From Desulfosudis oleivorans Hxd3 (lineage in GTDB: Bacteria; Desulfobacterota; Desulfobacteria; Desulfobacterales; Desulfosudaceae): DNA of 64,000 nt. Location: NCBI RefSeq assembly GCF_000018405.1, contig NC_009943.1, positions 447,255 to 511,254 of the forward strand, in the 5' to 3' direction. Position 1 is the first letter of the stretch, and every line of letters starts with the position of its first letter. Shown here in pieces: positions 1 through 9,820 of the stretch. A model generated the notes under the pieces. It made no database searches. It had not been told where the DNA came from and saw only the letters and a list, made by a program, of their open reading frames with translations. The translations under genes and the position numbers were made by a program.

Positions 1-1
1 C

Positions 2-358
2 TTTGACGGGTGCCAGCACAACAGCGGAGACCCCACTTCCTGGTGCGTCAAGCTGATTGAGCATTACGACAAGCTGGGCATTGATCCCAAAACCAAGACC
101 GCCATGTTCTGCGACGACATGAACTTTGAAACCGCCATTGAAATTCATGAAACCTTAAGCGAGATGATCGATATCACGGCCGGCATCGGCCGGGACCTGA
201 TGCACGACCTGGGCATACCGCCCCTGGATATCAGTTTCAACATGGTGGAGTGCAACGGCGGCCCCGTGGGCAGCATCGGCGACGACGCCGGCAAAACCCG
301 GTGCGATGATCCCCGGCACCTGGCCGCCCTCAAGGATGTGTTTCACATTGACACCTGA
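2..358 (+). CDS. pncB: Nicotinate phosphoribosyltransferase, C-terminal part (5' end outside window)
   Basis: The frame is open from base 2 and stops at 358, giving about 118 C-terminal residues. Nicotinate phosphoribosyltransferase joins nicotinate to PRPP in the NAD salvage pathway. Family signatures seen here are the HNSGDP segment near the start (HDSGDP in E. coli PncB), the KLIEHYDKLGIDPKTK helix, and the VECNGGPVGS stretch followed by GKTRC near the end. The rest of the enzyme lies upstream of the window. It is followed by about 90 bases without a gene and then a lytic transglycosylase gene on the same strand. Confidence 0.9.
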   Translation, partial: FDGCQHNSGDPTSWCVKLIEHYDKLGIDPKTKTAMFCDDMNFETAIEIHETLSEMIDITAGIGRDLMHDLGIPPLDISFNMVECNGGPVGSIGDDAGKTRCDDPRHLAALKDVFHIDT

Positions 359-449
359 TTCACCCGCTGGCTGCAGCGTCGCCCCGGCCACTTGAAAACC
401 GCCGGGCCGGTTCTGTTTTACCCCTGTCCCACTTTAAAGCAATCGATTT

Positions 450-1349
450 ATGCGTTTTTTTTCTTTTATATTACAGCTTCTGCTGCCGGCCCTGTTGCTG
501 GGGGTTGCGGGGTGTACGGCCCCGCCGGCTCCGCCGGTTTATGTCGATTTTGAGACTGCCGCGCCCTTTGACCGGCTTTGCGCAAAACTGGAAAAAGACG
601 GGTTTGACGGCCAGGTTCTGCGGCGGTATTACACTCATCCGGATGTGGCCTTTGAGCAGGCCGGCACAGCCCTGTTTTTTCACCACAGTGAATCAAAGCT
701 GAATTACGACCAGTTTTTAAAAACCGCTTCCCTGAACCGGGCCCGGGAATACCTGCAGGCCCAGGGCCGTTGGCTGACAGCGGCCCAGAACACCTACACC
801 GTGGACAAAGAGGTGATAACCGCCATTCTTCTGGTGGAAACCCGGTTCGGCGCCTACCTTGGCACCCGGCCGGCCTTTAACATTCTCTCTTCCATGGCCT
901 CCCTTGCCGACCCGGCCATGGAGGCGGAGTTCTGGCAGTCCATCGAAAAGACCACGACCTTCACACCAGAGGCCTATAACAAGCGGGTGCGGGACAAATC
1001 CAAGTGGGCGTACAACGAACTCAAGGCGTTTCTGGCCTATGTGGAAAAAGAAAACATTGAGAATCCCGTGTCCCTGAAAAGCTCTTATGCAGGGGCCATG
1101 GGAATCTCCCAGTTCATGCCCAGCAACATTCTCAAACTGGGCGTGGACGGCGACAATGACGGCCGGGTAGACCTGTTCACCCATCCGGACGCCATCTTCA
1201 GCGTGGCCTCCTTTCTCGCCCACCACGGATGGAAACCGGGCCTGGACCACCAGGCCGCCTACAAGGTCCTGCTCAACTACAACTACAGCCGGCCTTACGC
1301 CGAAACCGTATTGAAGATACGCGAACGGCTCAAGGCCGGACCCTCCTGA
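450..1349 (+). CDS. Lytic murein transglycosylase lipoprotein (MltB/SLT_2 type)
   Basis: This 299-residue protein probably cleaves peptidoglycan glycan strands from the outer-membrane side of the periplasm. Residues 1-21 form a signal peptide ending in a VAGC lipobox, so Cys22 would be lipidated. The catalytic Glu is likely E130 in LLVETRFG. The GAMGISQFMPSN segment near residues 215-226 and the DGDNDGRVDLFTHPDAIFSVASFL stretch after it are typical of MltB-like transglycosylases. It is somewhat shorter than E. coli MltB. No strong ribosome site precedes the ATG. It is followed 21 bases later by a small membrane-protein gene. Confidence 0.88.
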   Translation: MRFFSFILQLLLPALLLGVAGCTAPPAPPVYVDFETAAPFDRLCAKLEKDGFDGQVLRRYYTHPDVAFEQAGTALFFHHSESKLNYDQFLKTASLNRAREYLQAQGRWLTAAQNTYTVDKEVITAILLVETRFGAYLGTRPAFNILSSMASLADPAMEAEFWQSIEKTTTFTPEAYNKRVRDKSKWAYNELKAFLAYVEKENIENPVSLKSSYAGAMGISQFMPSNILKLGVDGDNDGRVDLFTHPDAIFSVASFLAHHGWKPGLDHQAAYKVLLNYNYSRPYAETVLKIRERLKAGPS

Positions 1350-1370
1350 CAAACCCGGAAAGATTCAACC

Positions 1371-1589
1371 ATGAGCCCGATAACCATCACCATCATTGCT
1401 GTCGGCCTGCTTGCCTGGCTGCTCACCTGCTGGGCCTTGATCGATGTGGCCGGCCGGGACTTCGGCGGCATTGAAAAAAAGGCCGCCTGGGGTTTTGTCG
1501 CCTTTATTCCCTTTGTGGGCTGGCTCATCTACCTGGTCATCGGCCGGCCGAAAAGCACGCCCCCAAAGGCCGGCCCGGACCCGTCATGA
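1371..1589 (+). CDS. Small PLDc_N-type membrane protein
   Basis: A 72-residue protein with two hydrophobic helices (about 6-24 and 41-58) separated by a short polar loop. The arrangement, with LLTCWALIDV in helix one and FVGWLIYLVIGRP in helix two, matches the PLDc_N (phospholipase D nuclease N-terminal) family of small bacterial membrane proteins, whose function is unknown. Its stop overlaps the start of birA by four bases (ATGA), so the two are probably translationally coupled. Confidence 0.7.
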   Translation: MSPITITIIAVGLLAWLLTCWALIDVAGRDFGGIEKKAAWGFVAFIPFVGWLIYLVIGRPKSTPPKAGPDPS

Positions 1590-2308
1590 AAATTCAGCAG
1601 GCCACCCTTCACCACCTTGCCACAACCGAATCCACCATGGATGTGGCCCGGAACCTGGCCCTTCAGGGGTGCCCCCATTTTACCGTGGTGGTGGCCGACA
1701 CCCAGACCGGGGGCCGGGGCCGCATGGACCGCACCTGGCATTCCGACCCGGGAGGGCTTTACATGACGCTTGTGTTAAAGCCTGATATGCCGGCCGCAGA
1801 CGGGTTGAAACTCACCTTTCTGGCCTCCCTGACCCTGGCCCAAACAGTACGGCGGTGCTGCGACATCGACGCCGGGGTCAAGTGGCCCAATGATATTCTT
1901 GTAAAAGAAAAAAAGCTGGCCGGCCTGCTTTCCGAAATGCAGGCCACCGGCAGCCGGATCGACTTTGTCAACATCGGCATCGGCATCAATGTCAATAACG
2001 ACCCGGCCCGGTTTGAGCCCGGGGCCACCTCCATAAAGGCCGCAACCGGCGCGACTTTTTCCCGAGAGGGGCTGCTGGACGAATTTTTAGGCGCGCTCAA
2101 GACCGGGCTGCAAAACACCAGCCTGCCATCCGTCATTCAGCAGTGGAAAACCCTTGCCGTCAGCCTGGGCCGCCCGGTAACCGTTGTCACGCCCCGGGAG
2201 ACCGTAACAGGCATTGCCGAGGACGTAAATGAAAGCGGCGCCCTGCTCGTCCGCATGAGTGACGGCGACCTTCGGGAAATCTGCTACGGCGATTGCTTTC
2301 ACCGCTGA
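1586..2308 (+). CDS. birA: Biotin--[acetyl-CoA-carboxylase] ligase, catalytic form without DNA-binding domain
   Basis: This 240-residue protein would activate biotin with ATP and attach it to biotin carboxyl carrier proteins. The biotinyl-AMP loop GGRGRMDRTW lies at residues 42-51 and the KWPNDI motif at 99-104. A C-terminal SH3-like repeat region follows (about 190-240). It starts directly with the catalytic domain, so unlike E. coli BirA it has no N-terminal helix-turn-helix and should not act as a repressor. It overlaps the upstream membrane-protein gene by four bases. Confidence 0.9.
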   Translation: MKIQQATLHHLATTESTMDVARNLALQGCPHFTVVVADTQTGGRGRMDRTWHSDPGGLYMTLVLKPDMPAADGLKLTFLASLTLAQTVRRCCDIDAGVKWPNDILVKEKKLAGLLSEMQATGSRIDFVNIGIGINVNNDPARFEPGATSIKAATGATFSREGLLDEFLGALKTGLQNTSLPSVIQQWKTLAVSLGRPVTVVTPRETVTGIAEDVNESGALLVRMSDGDLREICYGDCFHR

Positions 2309-2310
2309 TT

Positions 2311-2352
2311 CGTGTACTTTTCTTGGCGGCAAGAAAAGTACCAAAAGAACCG
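2311..2352. repeat. Dispersed intergenic repeat, copy 1 (inverted copy at 60752-60794)
   Basis: The segment contains TTCTTGGCGGCAAGAAAAGT followed by ACCAAAAGAAC. The reverse complement of 60752-60794 matches it with only a few differences. It begins three bases after the birA stop, so it may also act as a 3' end structure. Confidence 0.75.
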
Positions 2353-2768
2353 CGCCCCGCGGCTTGGCCTTCGGCTTCCCTCGCTCGAAGAATTTTTCGG
2401 CGCGAAAATGAACTCGCCCCGCTTCCAGCGTGGCTCAGACAGCATTTTCGCTTTCCCCGAAAAATTTCTTCTCACTCGGCTGCGCCGCAATGGGCGAAGA
2501 CTCTCATTGATGTCTGTCCCGTCACCAACACCATGCCTTTGATGGGTGCCACGGGCCAGGCGACAGCTTGCCCGTGCTGCCGCTCACGGGCAAGGCCATT
2601 CGGCCTTGGCCCGTGCCACCCGTTAAAGAATAAGACGCACCTGTATGCCGTACTCCCACAAAGAAACGCCGACCGTGCACCCCCGGGAGCGCCGCACCCC
2701 AGTGCGGCAACTCAAACGGCAGACCACGTTTCAACAAACTTTCATGTTCCACATGATCACCACACACC

Positions 2769-2809
2769 CGTCATTGCCCAACTTGATTGGGCAATCCAGA
2801 ATAAAATTG
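2769..2809. repeat. Palindromic dispersed repeat, copy 1 of 3
   Basis: CGTCATTGCCCAACTTGATT followed by GGGCAATCCAGAATAAAATTG; the TTGCCCAA / TTGGGCAA arms form a hairpin. Related copies at 24397-24441 and 60608-60651 keep the outer sequence while the arms co-vary (TACCCGG/CCGGGTA and CGCCCAG/CTGGGCG), as expected if the structure is conserved. Confidence 0.75.
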
Positions 2810-3211
2810 ACCTGTTACCTTATTTAAAAAAACATTGAATCATTTTTATTCTGGATCGCCGGGTCCGTCATCCCGGACTCCGATCCGGGACCGGCGATGA
2901 CGAAGGAGGGGCCGCTTCATGGCCTTCGGGTGCTTCGTGGTCTTCGTGTTAAAAAGCAGCCTGCCATACCAGGCATACGGCCTCCCTCCAAGCGAAAAAC
3001 ACCAATAAAATAATGCTTTGCCAGGCCGGCGACGCGGCACCTACCCCCCGTTTTCACATTTCAGGGTTTTGGAAGCGCAAAATCAGGGTTTCCCCGATTG
3101 TGCCGCGACCATATCTGACCTATCACTTACTCCCCAGAAGACCGAAACACTGTTTACGTTTCTGACGGCAACTGTTTTCGGTACAACAAAAACGTTTATT
3201 CACGGAACGAA

Positions 3212-5725
3212 ATGCACATGAAGTCCGCAAAGGCAGCGATTGAAGCCGGTTTTGAACGATGGGCCCTGGCCCTTTACCGCCGACCACGGGTAACCCTGCT
3301 GGTGCTGGCGGCCCTGACAGGATTTTTTCTTTTTCAGATGCCGCGCCTTGATTTTGACACCTCCTCGGAATCCCTTTTACACGCAGACGATCCCTATCGC
3401 CTGGCCTACGACCGGTTCCGGGAAGATTTCGGCCAGGACCGCAACATCATTCTGGGTATCACCGGCCCGAACATCTTTTCTTCGGAATTTTTAGGCCGGC
3501 TCCAGGCCCTTCACCGGGAGATCGAGGAGACGGTCCCCCATGTCAAACGGGTCAAAAGCCTGGTTACGGCCCGCCATGTCACCGGAGAAAATGACTTTCT
3601 CCATGTGGGAGAACTGCTGGAATCGTGGCCCGAAGAACCCATGGACATGGGCCAGCTGCGACAGCAGGTCATGGAAAACCCCTTCTACCGGAATTTTTTG
3701 ATCTCGGAAGACGGCGACCTGACCGCCATTGTCATTGAAACCGATGCGGTTATTGCCAGCGCGCCCGCATCAAACGACGAGGTCCTGGCCGGATTCTCCG
3801 ACGACGCCCCGGCTGGAAAAACGGGGTCAGGGGCGTCTGATACGGAAGAGCGGTTTATCGGGGCACCTGAAATCCGTGAAATTGTTGATGCCGTGACTCG
3901 ACTGATCCCCCGTTACCAGGCCCCGGATTTTCAAATCCGGTTTTCCGGCTCCCCGGTGGTGGTGGATCTTTTCAACCGGGCCGTGGCAACGGACATGACC
4001 CGGTGCGCCCTGTATACCCTGGTGGTGATCACCCTGGCCATGGGGCTGCTTTTCCGCCGGGTTTCAGGCGTGTGCCTTCCTCTTATTGTGGTAACGGCAT
4101 CTGTCATTTCGGCCCTGGGCATTATGGCCATGGCAGGGGTCAAGATCAAGATCATGACCGCCATTCTGCCGGTCTTCATCCTGTGCGTGGGCGTGGCTGA
4201 TTCGGTTCATGTGCTGACTATTTTTTTCCGGGAATACCGGCCCGGCGCATCCAGGGCGGAGGCTGTCGCCCATGCCATGGGGCACTCGGGCCTGCCTGTT
4301 CTCCTGACCAGCCTCACCACGGCGGCGGGGCTTCTCTCTTTTTCCTTTGCTGAGATATCGGCCATCGGCGAGATGGGGATTTTCTCCGCCGTGGGTGTGT
4401 TCATGGCCCTCTTCTATACCATCTGCCTGCTGCCGCCCCTGCTGGCCCTGCTGCCCTTAAGGCCCGGCCGGGCATCGGCCGGACACTCCCGGGCCATGGA
4501 CCGGGTCCTTTCCGGGCTTGCCCGGTTTGCCACGACTCATCCGAAAAAGATTGTTGCCGGTGGCGTCTTTCTTATGATCCTGTCTCTGGCCCTGCTGCCC
4601 CGGCTGCGGTACGTGGACCACGTGCTCAACTATTTTTCCGACCGCATGCAGGTCAAACACGACATGGTCTACATCGACCGGGAACTTCGGGGCATCATCT
4701 CCTTTGAAGTGATCGTGGATACAAACCGGGAAAACGGCCTTCACGAACCGGACCAGCTGCGCAGAATCGATGACGCGGCCCGGCAGGTAAAAGCCGAAAG
4801 CGCCGCCATGGGACCTGAATTTGCCGTTGCCAAGATATTTTCCCTCACCGACGTGGTCAAGGAGATCAACCAGGCCCTGCATAACGACGACCCGGCATTT
4901 TACACCATTCCCGAAGAGCGCCGGCTGGTGGCCCAGGAACTGCTGCTGTTTGAAAACAGCGGCAGCGACGAACTGGAGCCCGTGGTGGACACGACGTTTT
5001 CCAAAACGCGGGTGTCAATAAAGGTACCGTGGCTCGACTCCGTGGGCCTTTATCGGCTCAGCGAACAGATTCGGCGCGTGTTTGAAATCACCTTTGCCGG
5101 CCATGCCGACACCTCCCTGACCGGCATGTCCCTGATCCTGGCCCGCACCCTTCCGGCCACCCTGTCGAGCATGGAACAGAGCTACCTGCTGGCGGCGGTG
5201 GTTATCTCGGTGCTGATGGTGCTTCTGGCCGGCGATATCCGCATCGGGCTGCTGGCCATGTTTCCCAACCTGCTGCCCATTCTGGCGGTGATGGGCGCCC
5301 TGGCGGCCGCAAACATTCACCTGGACATGACGGTCCTGATGATCGGCAGCATCGCCATCGGCCTGGTGGTGGACGACACCATGCATTTCATTCACCACTT
5401 TCGGCGTCACCTGGACCGGGTTGGGGATCCAGCGGCGGCGGTCCGCCTCACCCTCCTGGGCGCCGGCCGCGCCCTGCTGATCACCACGCTGGTGCTGGCC
5501 GGTGGGTTTCTGGCCCTGACCGCCGCCACCATGCCGCACATGGTGCGTTTCGGCCTGCTGCTGACCCTGGTGCTGGTGTTGGCCCTGGCAGCCGACTTTA
5601 TCCTGGCGCCGGCCCTGATGGTGCTGACGGCAAAAAAACCGCCGGTCCCCCATTATGAAATCATTACACCGGTCCCGGTTCAAAAGGACGAACCGCCGGA
5701 CCGTAAAACAGGTACGCATGATTGA
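3212..5725 (+). CDS. MMPL/RND-superfamily exporter
   Basis: An 837-residue inner-membrane transporter. One helix (about 26-44) is followed by a periplasmic domain (45-260), a five-helix block (262-415), a helix near 446-463, a second periplasmic domain (465-655) and a terminal five-helix block (658-810). Each helix block carries the family's acidic residue in a helix: D330 in GVADSVH and D721/D722 in VVDDTMHF, which suggests proton coupling. The halves are an internal duplication as in MMPL and hopanoid-type RND proteins. It heads a co-directional cluster with GH3-like, GNAT-like and LolA-like genes, so a lipid or lipopeptide-like cargo is likely. The start could also be the second ATG at 3218. 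Confidence 0.85.
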   Translation: MHMKSAKAAIEAGFERWALALYRRPRVTLLVLAALTGFFLFQMPRLDFDTSSESLLHADDPYRLAYDRFREDFGQDRNIILGITGPNIFSSEFLGRLQALHREIEETVPHVKRVKSLVTARHVTGENDFLHVGELLESWPEEPMDMGQLRQQVMENPFYRNFLISEDGDLTAIVIETDAVIASAPASNDEVLAGFSDDAPAGKTGSGASDTEERFIGAPEIREIVDAVTRLIPRYQAPDFQIRFSGSPVVVDLFNRAVATDMTRCALYTLVVITLAMGLLFRRVSGVCLPLIVVTASVISALGIMAMAGVKIKIMTAILPVFILCVGVADSVHVLTIFFREYRPGASRAEAVAHAMGHSGLPVLLTSLTTAAGLLSFSFAEISAIGEMGIFSAVGVFMALFYTICLLPPLLALLPLRPGRASAGHSRAMDRVLSGLARFATTHPKKIVAGGVFLMILSLALLPRLRYVDHVLNYFSDRMQVKHDMVYIDRELRGIISFEVIVDTNRENGLHEPDQLRRIDDAARQVKAESAAMGPEFAVAKIFSLTDVVKEINQALHNDDPAFYTIPEERRLVAQELLLFENSGSDELEPVVDTTFSKTRVSIKVPWLDSVGLYRLSEQIRRVFEITFAGHADTSLTGMSLILARTLPATLSSMEQSYLLAAVVISVLMVLLAGDIRIGLLAMFPNLLPILAVMGALAAANIHLDMTVLMIGSIAIGLVVDDTMHFIHHFRRHLDRVGDPAAAVRLTLLGAGRALLITTLVLAGGFLALTAATMPHMVRFGLLLTLVLVLALAADFILAPALMVLTAKKPPVPHYEIITPVPVQKDEPPDRKTGTHD

Positions 5726-5784
5726 CCTTGTTGCTCCGGGCCTTCCGGCAGCCGGAAATAACCCTAAACCAAAGGAGTCTGAAC

Positions 5785-6630
5785 ATGCTGTTTAAATCCA
5801 AACCCATTGTGTCGGCCCTGGTGCCGGTGGAAAAGATTTCCGAAGACCTGATCCGTGAAATGCACAGCCTGTTTATCGAGTATTATGAAAACGCCGATTA
5901 TGACACCTTTAAACAGGACCTTGGCGCCAAAACCGGTTCCTTTCTGTGGCGGGAACGAAAAACCGGCCGGCTGATCGCCTTTGCCAACATCCGGCTCATG
6001 AAACTTCCCTATAAAAAACGTCATGTCCATGTTTTTTTCTGCGGCGACACGGTGTGTCACCGCGACTACTGGCAGCGCAACGCCTCCGGCAACAGCCCCA
6101 TGGCCGCAACGGTCTACGGATTTCTGCTCCGTTTTATGATGAAACACCCCTTCAGCACCTACTGGTTCATGATCTCCATGAGCTTTCGCACCTACCTGGT
6201 CATCGCCAACAACATGGTCCATCACTACCCCCATTACGAACGCACCGATGCCAAGGTCCAGAAGCTCAAAGAGATCTGCCATCTGGTGGCCGGCCATATG
6301 TATGGCGACAAGTTTGACCCGGAAACCGGGCGGGTGGACTTCGGCCGGAAGGACGAAAATCAGACCATCAAAAGCGATGTGGCCCCGGTCACCCCTGAAA
6401 TGCTGGAGAAATATCCCAAGATCCGGTTCTACGAATCGTTGAATCCGGATAATCAAAAGGGCGTTGAACTGGCCTGTATCGGCGCCATCGACATTGATTC
6501 AATCACTGCTTATTGCAAAAAGTTTTTGCGCCGCACCTGGGACGGCCTGACCGCCAGGGGTAAAGTGACAACCCTGCCGAGCACGGCTGCATTGGACCGG
6601 AACCAGGAGAAAAAGAAAAAGGCGGCATAA
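5785..6630 (+). CDS. GNAT-fold-like protein of unknown function
   Basis: 281 residues from the ATG at 5785, chosen because AAAGGAG sits eight bases upstream; a longer frame begins at 5722 but would overlap the transporter stop and lacks such a site. The N-terminal half (segments around LFIEYYENADYDTFKQDL, then GSFLWRERKTGRLIAFANI) resembles the beta-alpha layout of acyl-CoA N-acyltransferases. The tail is Lys-rich. No catalytic residue can be named with confidence. It lies between an RND exporter and a GH3-type ligase gene, so a role in assembling the exported compound is inferred from context only. Confidence 0.6.
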   Translation: MLFKSKPIVSALVPVEKISEDLIREMHSLFIEYYENADYDTFKQDLGAKTGSFLWRERKTGRLIAFANIRLMKLPYKKRHVHVFFCGDTVCHRDYWQRNASGNSPMAATVYGFLLRFMMKHPFSTYWFMISMSFRTYLVIANNMVHHYPHYERTDAKVQKLKEICHLVAGHMYGDKFDPETGRVDFGRKDENQTIKSDVAPVTPEMLEKYPKIRFYESLNPDNQKGVELACIGAIDIDSITAYCKKFLRRTWDGLTARGKVTTLPSTAALDRNQEKKKKAA

Positions 6631-6681
6631 CCCGAAAACTGCATGAAACAGACGGGCTGACAACAGGGAGGACGGCGCGCA

Positions 6682-8325
6682 ATGGATATGCTTACCAACA
6701 TCGCTCACCAGGCCGCCATGGCGGTTTCACAAAAGGGATACCGGACCTACACATCGGGGCTGGCCGATATTCGGCCCCATCAGCAGCGCATACTGGCTTC
6801 CATCCTCAGGGCCGTCAGGGGGTCTGCGTCCGGCCGGTATTACGGCCTGACCGGAGAGGAATCCATTGAGCGGTTTCGGGCGAAAGTCCCCCTGACCGAG
6901 TATGCCCACTGGGAAAAACAGATTGAGCGGCAGAAAAAGACCGGGGAGCCGGTTCTCAGCACCAGCCCCTGCGAGCGGTATCAGCCCACCAGCGGTTCCA
7001 CGTCGGACATTAAGTGGATTCCCTACACCCGGCAGTTCCTGTCCCAGGTGGACGCTTTTATTTCACCGATGATCTACCGCATGTACCGGCAGTACCCCGG
7101 CATTCGAAAGGGGGTTCACTACTGGTCTCTTTCATGGATTCCAACAGAGCTGCGCAGCCATATCAGCCCGAACATCAACGACGATCTGAAGCTGCTGCCC
7201 TGGTGGAAACGGATGTTCATGTCTCTGACCATGGCGGTGCCGGACAGCGTGGCCCACGCGCCCACGTCAGAAGCCTCCATGTTTGCCACCGCCTGCTATC
7301 TGTGCGCGGCCGAAAACCTCTCCCTGGTATCCGTGTGGAGCCCCACGTTTCTGCTGAGCATGCTTGATCTGATTTCCGACCATCGCCGGGAAATGGCCTC
7401 GGTGCTGGCATCAGGCGCCTGGGGAGAGGCCCGGCAGTCTCTGGCCTACCTGCCGTGCCCCCGTTCGCGGCACGGGGCCGACATCCTGGCAAACCGGGAA
7501 GCAGAGCTGTCACCCAAAACCCTCTCCCGGTTATGGCCGGGCCTTCGGGTGATCAGCGCCTGGGACACGTGGACCTCAACGCCATGGGCAAGCAAGATAA
7601 AAGAGCTGTTTCCTTTTGCCGTGCTGGAGGGAAAGGGTCTGCTGGCCACCGAGGGCATTGTCTCCATGCCCTTTGACGGCCAATACCCATTGACCTACCA
7701 GTGTCACTTTTACGAGTTTGTGGACTGGCATTCCGGCGACATCCTGAACGCGTGGGAGCTGAAAAAGGGGCAGGTCGTCCAGCCGGTGCTGACCACCGGC
7801 GCCGGCCTGCTGCGATACCTTTTGCATGACAGGCTGGAGGTGACCGGTTTTCTGCAAAGCTGCCCCTGCTTTCTTTTCCTGGGCCGGTCCGACGGCGTGG
7901 ACCTGGTCGGTGAAAAGATGAGTCCTGAGGCGGCCGGCCGGGTGCTGAACAGGATATCGGACACCTACAGCAGCGTCCGGCCGGTCAGCCTGCTGGCCGT
8001 GCCCAGCAGCCATTCCGGCGCCACCGACGGATACGTGCTCCTGTGTGAAGGCGATGAAACGGCCCCGGCCGGCGATATCGCTGAACGGGCGGAAAAGGAA
8101 CTGCGCGGAATTTATCACTACAACCTGGCCCGGGACCTGGGCCAGCTGGCCCATCTGAAATGCGTTGTGTCCCCGGCGGCAACCGCGATTTACCAGTCCC
8201 GGGCCGCGGCCCGGGGCATGGTGGCGGGCAACCTGAAAATAGAGCCGGTGGTCCTGTGGAACTGCGCGCTTCCCGGCCCCCTGTGCAATGCCTTTGCCGG
8301 GCCGGTGGACGCACGGGTGAATTAA
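6682..8325 (+). CDS. GH3-family acyl-adenylating enzyme (acyl-amide synthetase-like)
   Basis: 547 residues. The YQPTSGSTSDIKWIP segment at about 100-114 is the GH3 ATP/AMP-binding motif I, and LLATEGIVSMP further on matches the GH3 (Y)ASSEG motif region. GH3 proteins adenylate a carboxylic acid and couple it to an amino acid or amine; the best-known members are plant jasmonate and auxin conjugases, and bacterial members are largely uncharacterised. A GGGAGG ribosome site precedes the ATG. Neighbours are two GNAT-like genes and an RND exporter, which suggests formation of an N-acyl amide that is then exported. Confidence 0.78.
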   Translation: MDMLTNIAHQAAMAVSQKGYRTYTSGLADIRPHQQRILASILRAVRGSASGRYYGLTGEESIERFRAKVPLTEYAHWEKQIERQKKTGEPVLSTSPCERYQPTSGSTSDIKWIPYTRQFLSQVDAFISPMIYRMYRQYPGIRKGVHYWSLSWIPTELRSHISPNINDDLKLLPWWKRMFMSLTMAVPDSVAHAPTSEASMFATACYLCAAENLSLVSVWSPTFLLSMLDLISDHRREMASVLASGAWGEARQSLAYLPCPRSRHGADILANREAELSPKTLSRLWPGLRVISAWDTWTSTPWASKIKELFPFAVLEGKGLLATEGIVSMPFDGQYPLTYQCHFYEFVDWHSGDILNAWELKKGQVVQPVLTTGAGLLRYLLHDRLEVTGFLQSCPCFLFLGRSDGVDLVGEKMSPEAAGRVLNRISDTYSSVRPVSLLAVPSSHSGATDGYVLLCEGDETAPAGDIAERAEKELRGIYHYNLARDLGQLAHLKCVVSPAATAIYQSRAAARGMVAGNLKIEPVVLWNCALPGPLCNAFAGPVDARVN

Positions 8326-8437
8326 AATGAAAGGATATTCTTCAGTTTAGCACTGAAACGGATACAAGCCGTTTACTGTGGCTAACCGGGAGATAAGCCG
8401 AACAAAACAGACAACACTATTTAAGGGAACAACGACC

Positions 8438-9811
8438 ATGAATTTTAATCCGGACAAAACAGAGTACCCTTCTGTCGCGCCCCAGGGCGACGACGGGGCT
8501 GTCGAGACGGAAATGCCCACAATGAAAATAAGCGACTTTGCCGCACAATTCGGGTGTGTCCCGCTGACGCCGGCGGACAATCCGAAAATTCAGGCGTTTT
8601 ACAACAGCATGGCCATGACCAGCGAAAAATTCAGCGTGCACACGAAAAAGGAGCCCGACTATTTCCGGTTTCTGGCCTATGCCGCGGACAACCACCACGT
8701 GTTCGGCTACCCCAACGCGCAAGGCGAGCTGGAAGGCATGGTGTCGTTGATTGTGCGGCCCTGCTATATTGGTGGCCGGCCCGACAGGGTAGGCCACTTT
8801 CTTGACCTGCGTTTCAAAAGAAGAAAAGAGCGCACGATAAAGGGCGACTGGAAAGAGCTGGGCCTGGGCTTCACCCGTTCCGGCAGCCGGGTGGAAGAGA
8901 CGGAAGGGTGCCGCATCTACCACGGTTCCTACATCACCACCAACATCTATGCTACTGCCTCCATCGGCAAGGATGCACACGCAAAGGCCGGACAGAAAAA
9001 GGCTGAAAAACCGGCACCGGCACCGGAACGCAAGGCCCCCCCGGTTCCGCCTGAAAAAACCCCCGCGGCGCCCGCGCCGGCACCAGAGGCGTTCAGGGTC
9101 AGCAACCTGGCCGCCTACCAGGCGATCAATATCTACGCCCGGAAACCCTGGAAGATTTTAAGCCTGGGCAGCTTTGGAAAATCAAGGGAGAAGCTGGTGG
9201 TCACCCAGGGTACGGAAAAGGATCTCGAACCCTTGAAAGCGTTTCTGGACCGGCAGAACCAGCCCAAAACCTTCGGCTACATCTATGCCGGGCCTTCAGG
9301 AGAGCTGGAGCGACGGCTGAGACGATGGGACGGGTTGTCCATGTCCTCGTTTTTCATTGCCCGGGACCTGTCCGGGAAAATTCTTGGCGCCTTTGGCGCC
9401 TTTGACCCCGGCAGGGGCCGCCAGCTCTACATCGATGCCCTTCCCCCGGAAAAGGAGCGGCTGGCAAAACTGGGCGCCATGGCCGGGTTGAAGGTGCCCA
9501 GGCCCAACGAGAATATCGACATCCTTTACCTGACCTCCCTGGAGCTGGACCATGACCTGGCCCCGGACCTCCGGCTTTCAGTATTTGACAGGCTGCTTTC
9601 CGCCCTGTTTCGAAGCGGTCTTCCCAGGCGCTATCATATCGTGTCGTTCTGTGATTACAACAAACAAAGCCTGCTGGAGGTTGTCTCCGGCGGTTACATG
9701 TATGACGCAACACCGGTCCTGCTCTACCAGCTTCACTCCCCCGATGCCACGGAGGTGTACCGGGAGTCGGACATGGTCCTTCCCCCCGGCCATGAAATGG
9801 TCCTCATGTGA
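8438..9811 (+). CDS. Tandem GNAT-like protein with Pro/Ala-rich linker
   Basis: 457 residues from the ATG at 8438, preceded by AAGGGA; an earlier in-frame start at 8378 has no good ribosome site. An N-terminal domain (about 30-175) and a C-terminal domain (about 219-457) both look like acyltransferase (GNAT) folds, for example HHVFGYPNAQGELEGMVSL and SSFFIARDLSGKILGAFGAF. They are joined by a flexible Pro/Ala/Lys linker (about 180-218). The function is unknown. It follows the GH3 gene after about 110 bases and belongs to the same directional cluster. Confidence 0.6.
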   Translation: MNFNPDKTEYPSVAPQGDDGAVETEMPTMKISDFAAQFGCVPLTPADNPKIQAFYNSMAMTSEKFSVHTKKEPDYFRFLAYAADNHHVFGYPNAQGELEGMVSLIVRPCYIGGRPDRVGHFLDLRFKRRKERTIKGDWKELGLGFTRSGSRVEETEGCRIYHGSYITTNIYATASIGKDAHAKAGQKKAEKPAPAPERKAPPVPPEKTPAAPAPAPEAFRVSNLAAYQAINIYARKPWKILSLGSFGKSREKLVVTQGTEKDLEPLKAFLDRQNQPKTFGYIYAGPSGELERRLRRWDGLSMSSFFIARDLSGKILGAFGAFDPGRGRQLYIDALPPEKERLAKLGAMAGLKVPRPNENIDILYLTSLELDHDLAPDLRLSVFDRLLSALFRSGLPRRYHIVSFCDYNKQSLLEVVSGGYMYDATPVLLYQLHSPDATEVYRESDMVLPPGHEMVLM

Positions 9812-9820
9812 GCATACGGT

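Larger units (their letters stand above)
2309..3211. other. Gene-free, repeat-rich intergenic region
   Basis: About 900 bases with no convincing coding sequence. It holds several pieces that recur elsewhere in the window. A 42-base element at 2311-2352 has an inverted copy at 60752-60794. A hairpin element at 2769-2809 has relatives at 24397 and 60608. A GC-rich segment near 2680-2706 is repeated inverted near 60697-60718. A related palindrome (CCGGGT/ACCGGCG type) occupies about 2838-2890. The short frames here look like repeat-derived noise. Confidence 0.75.
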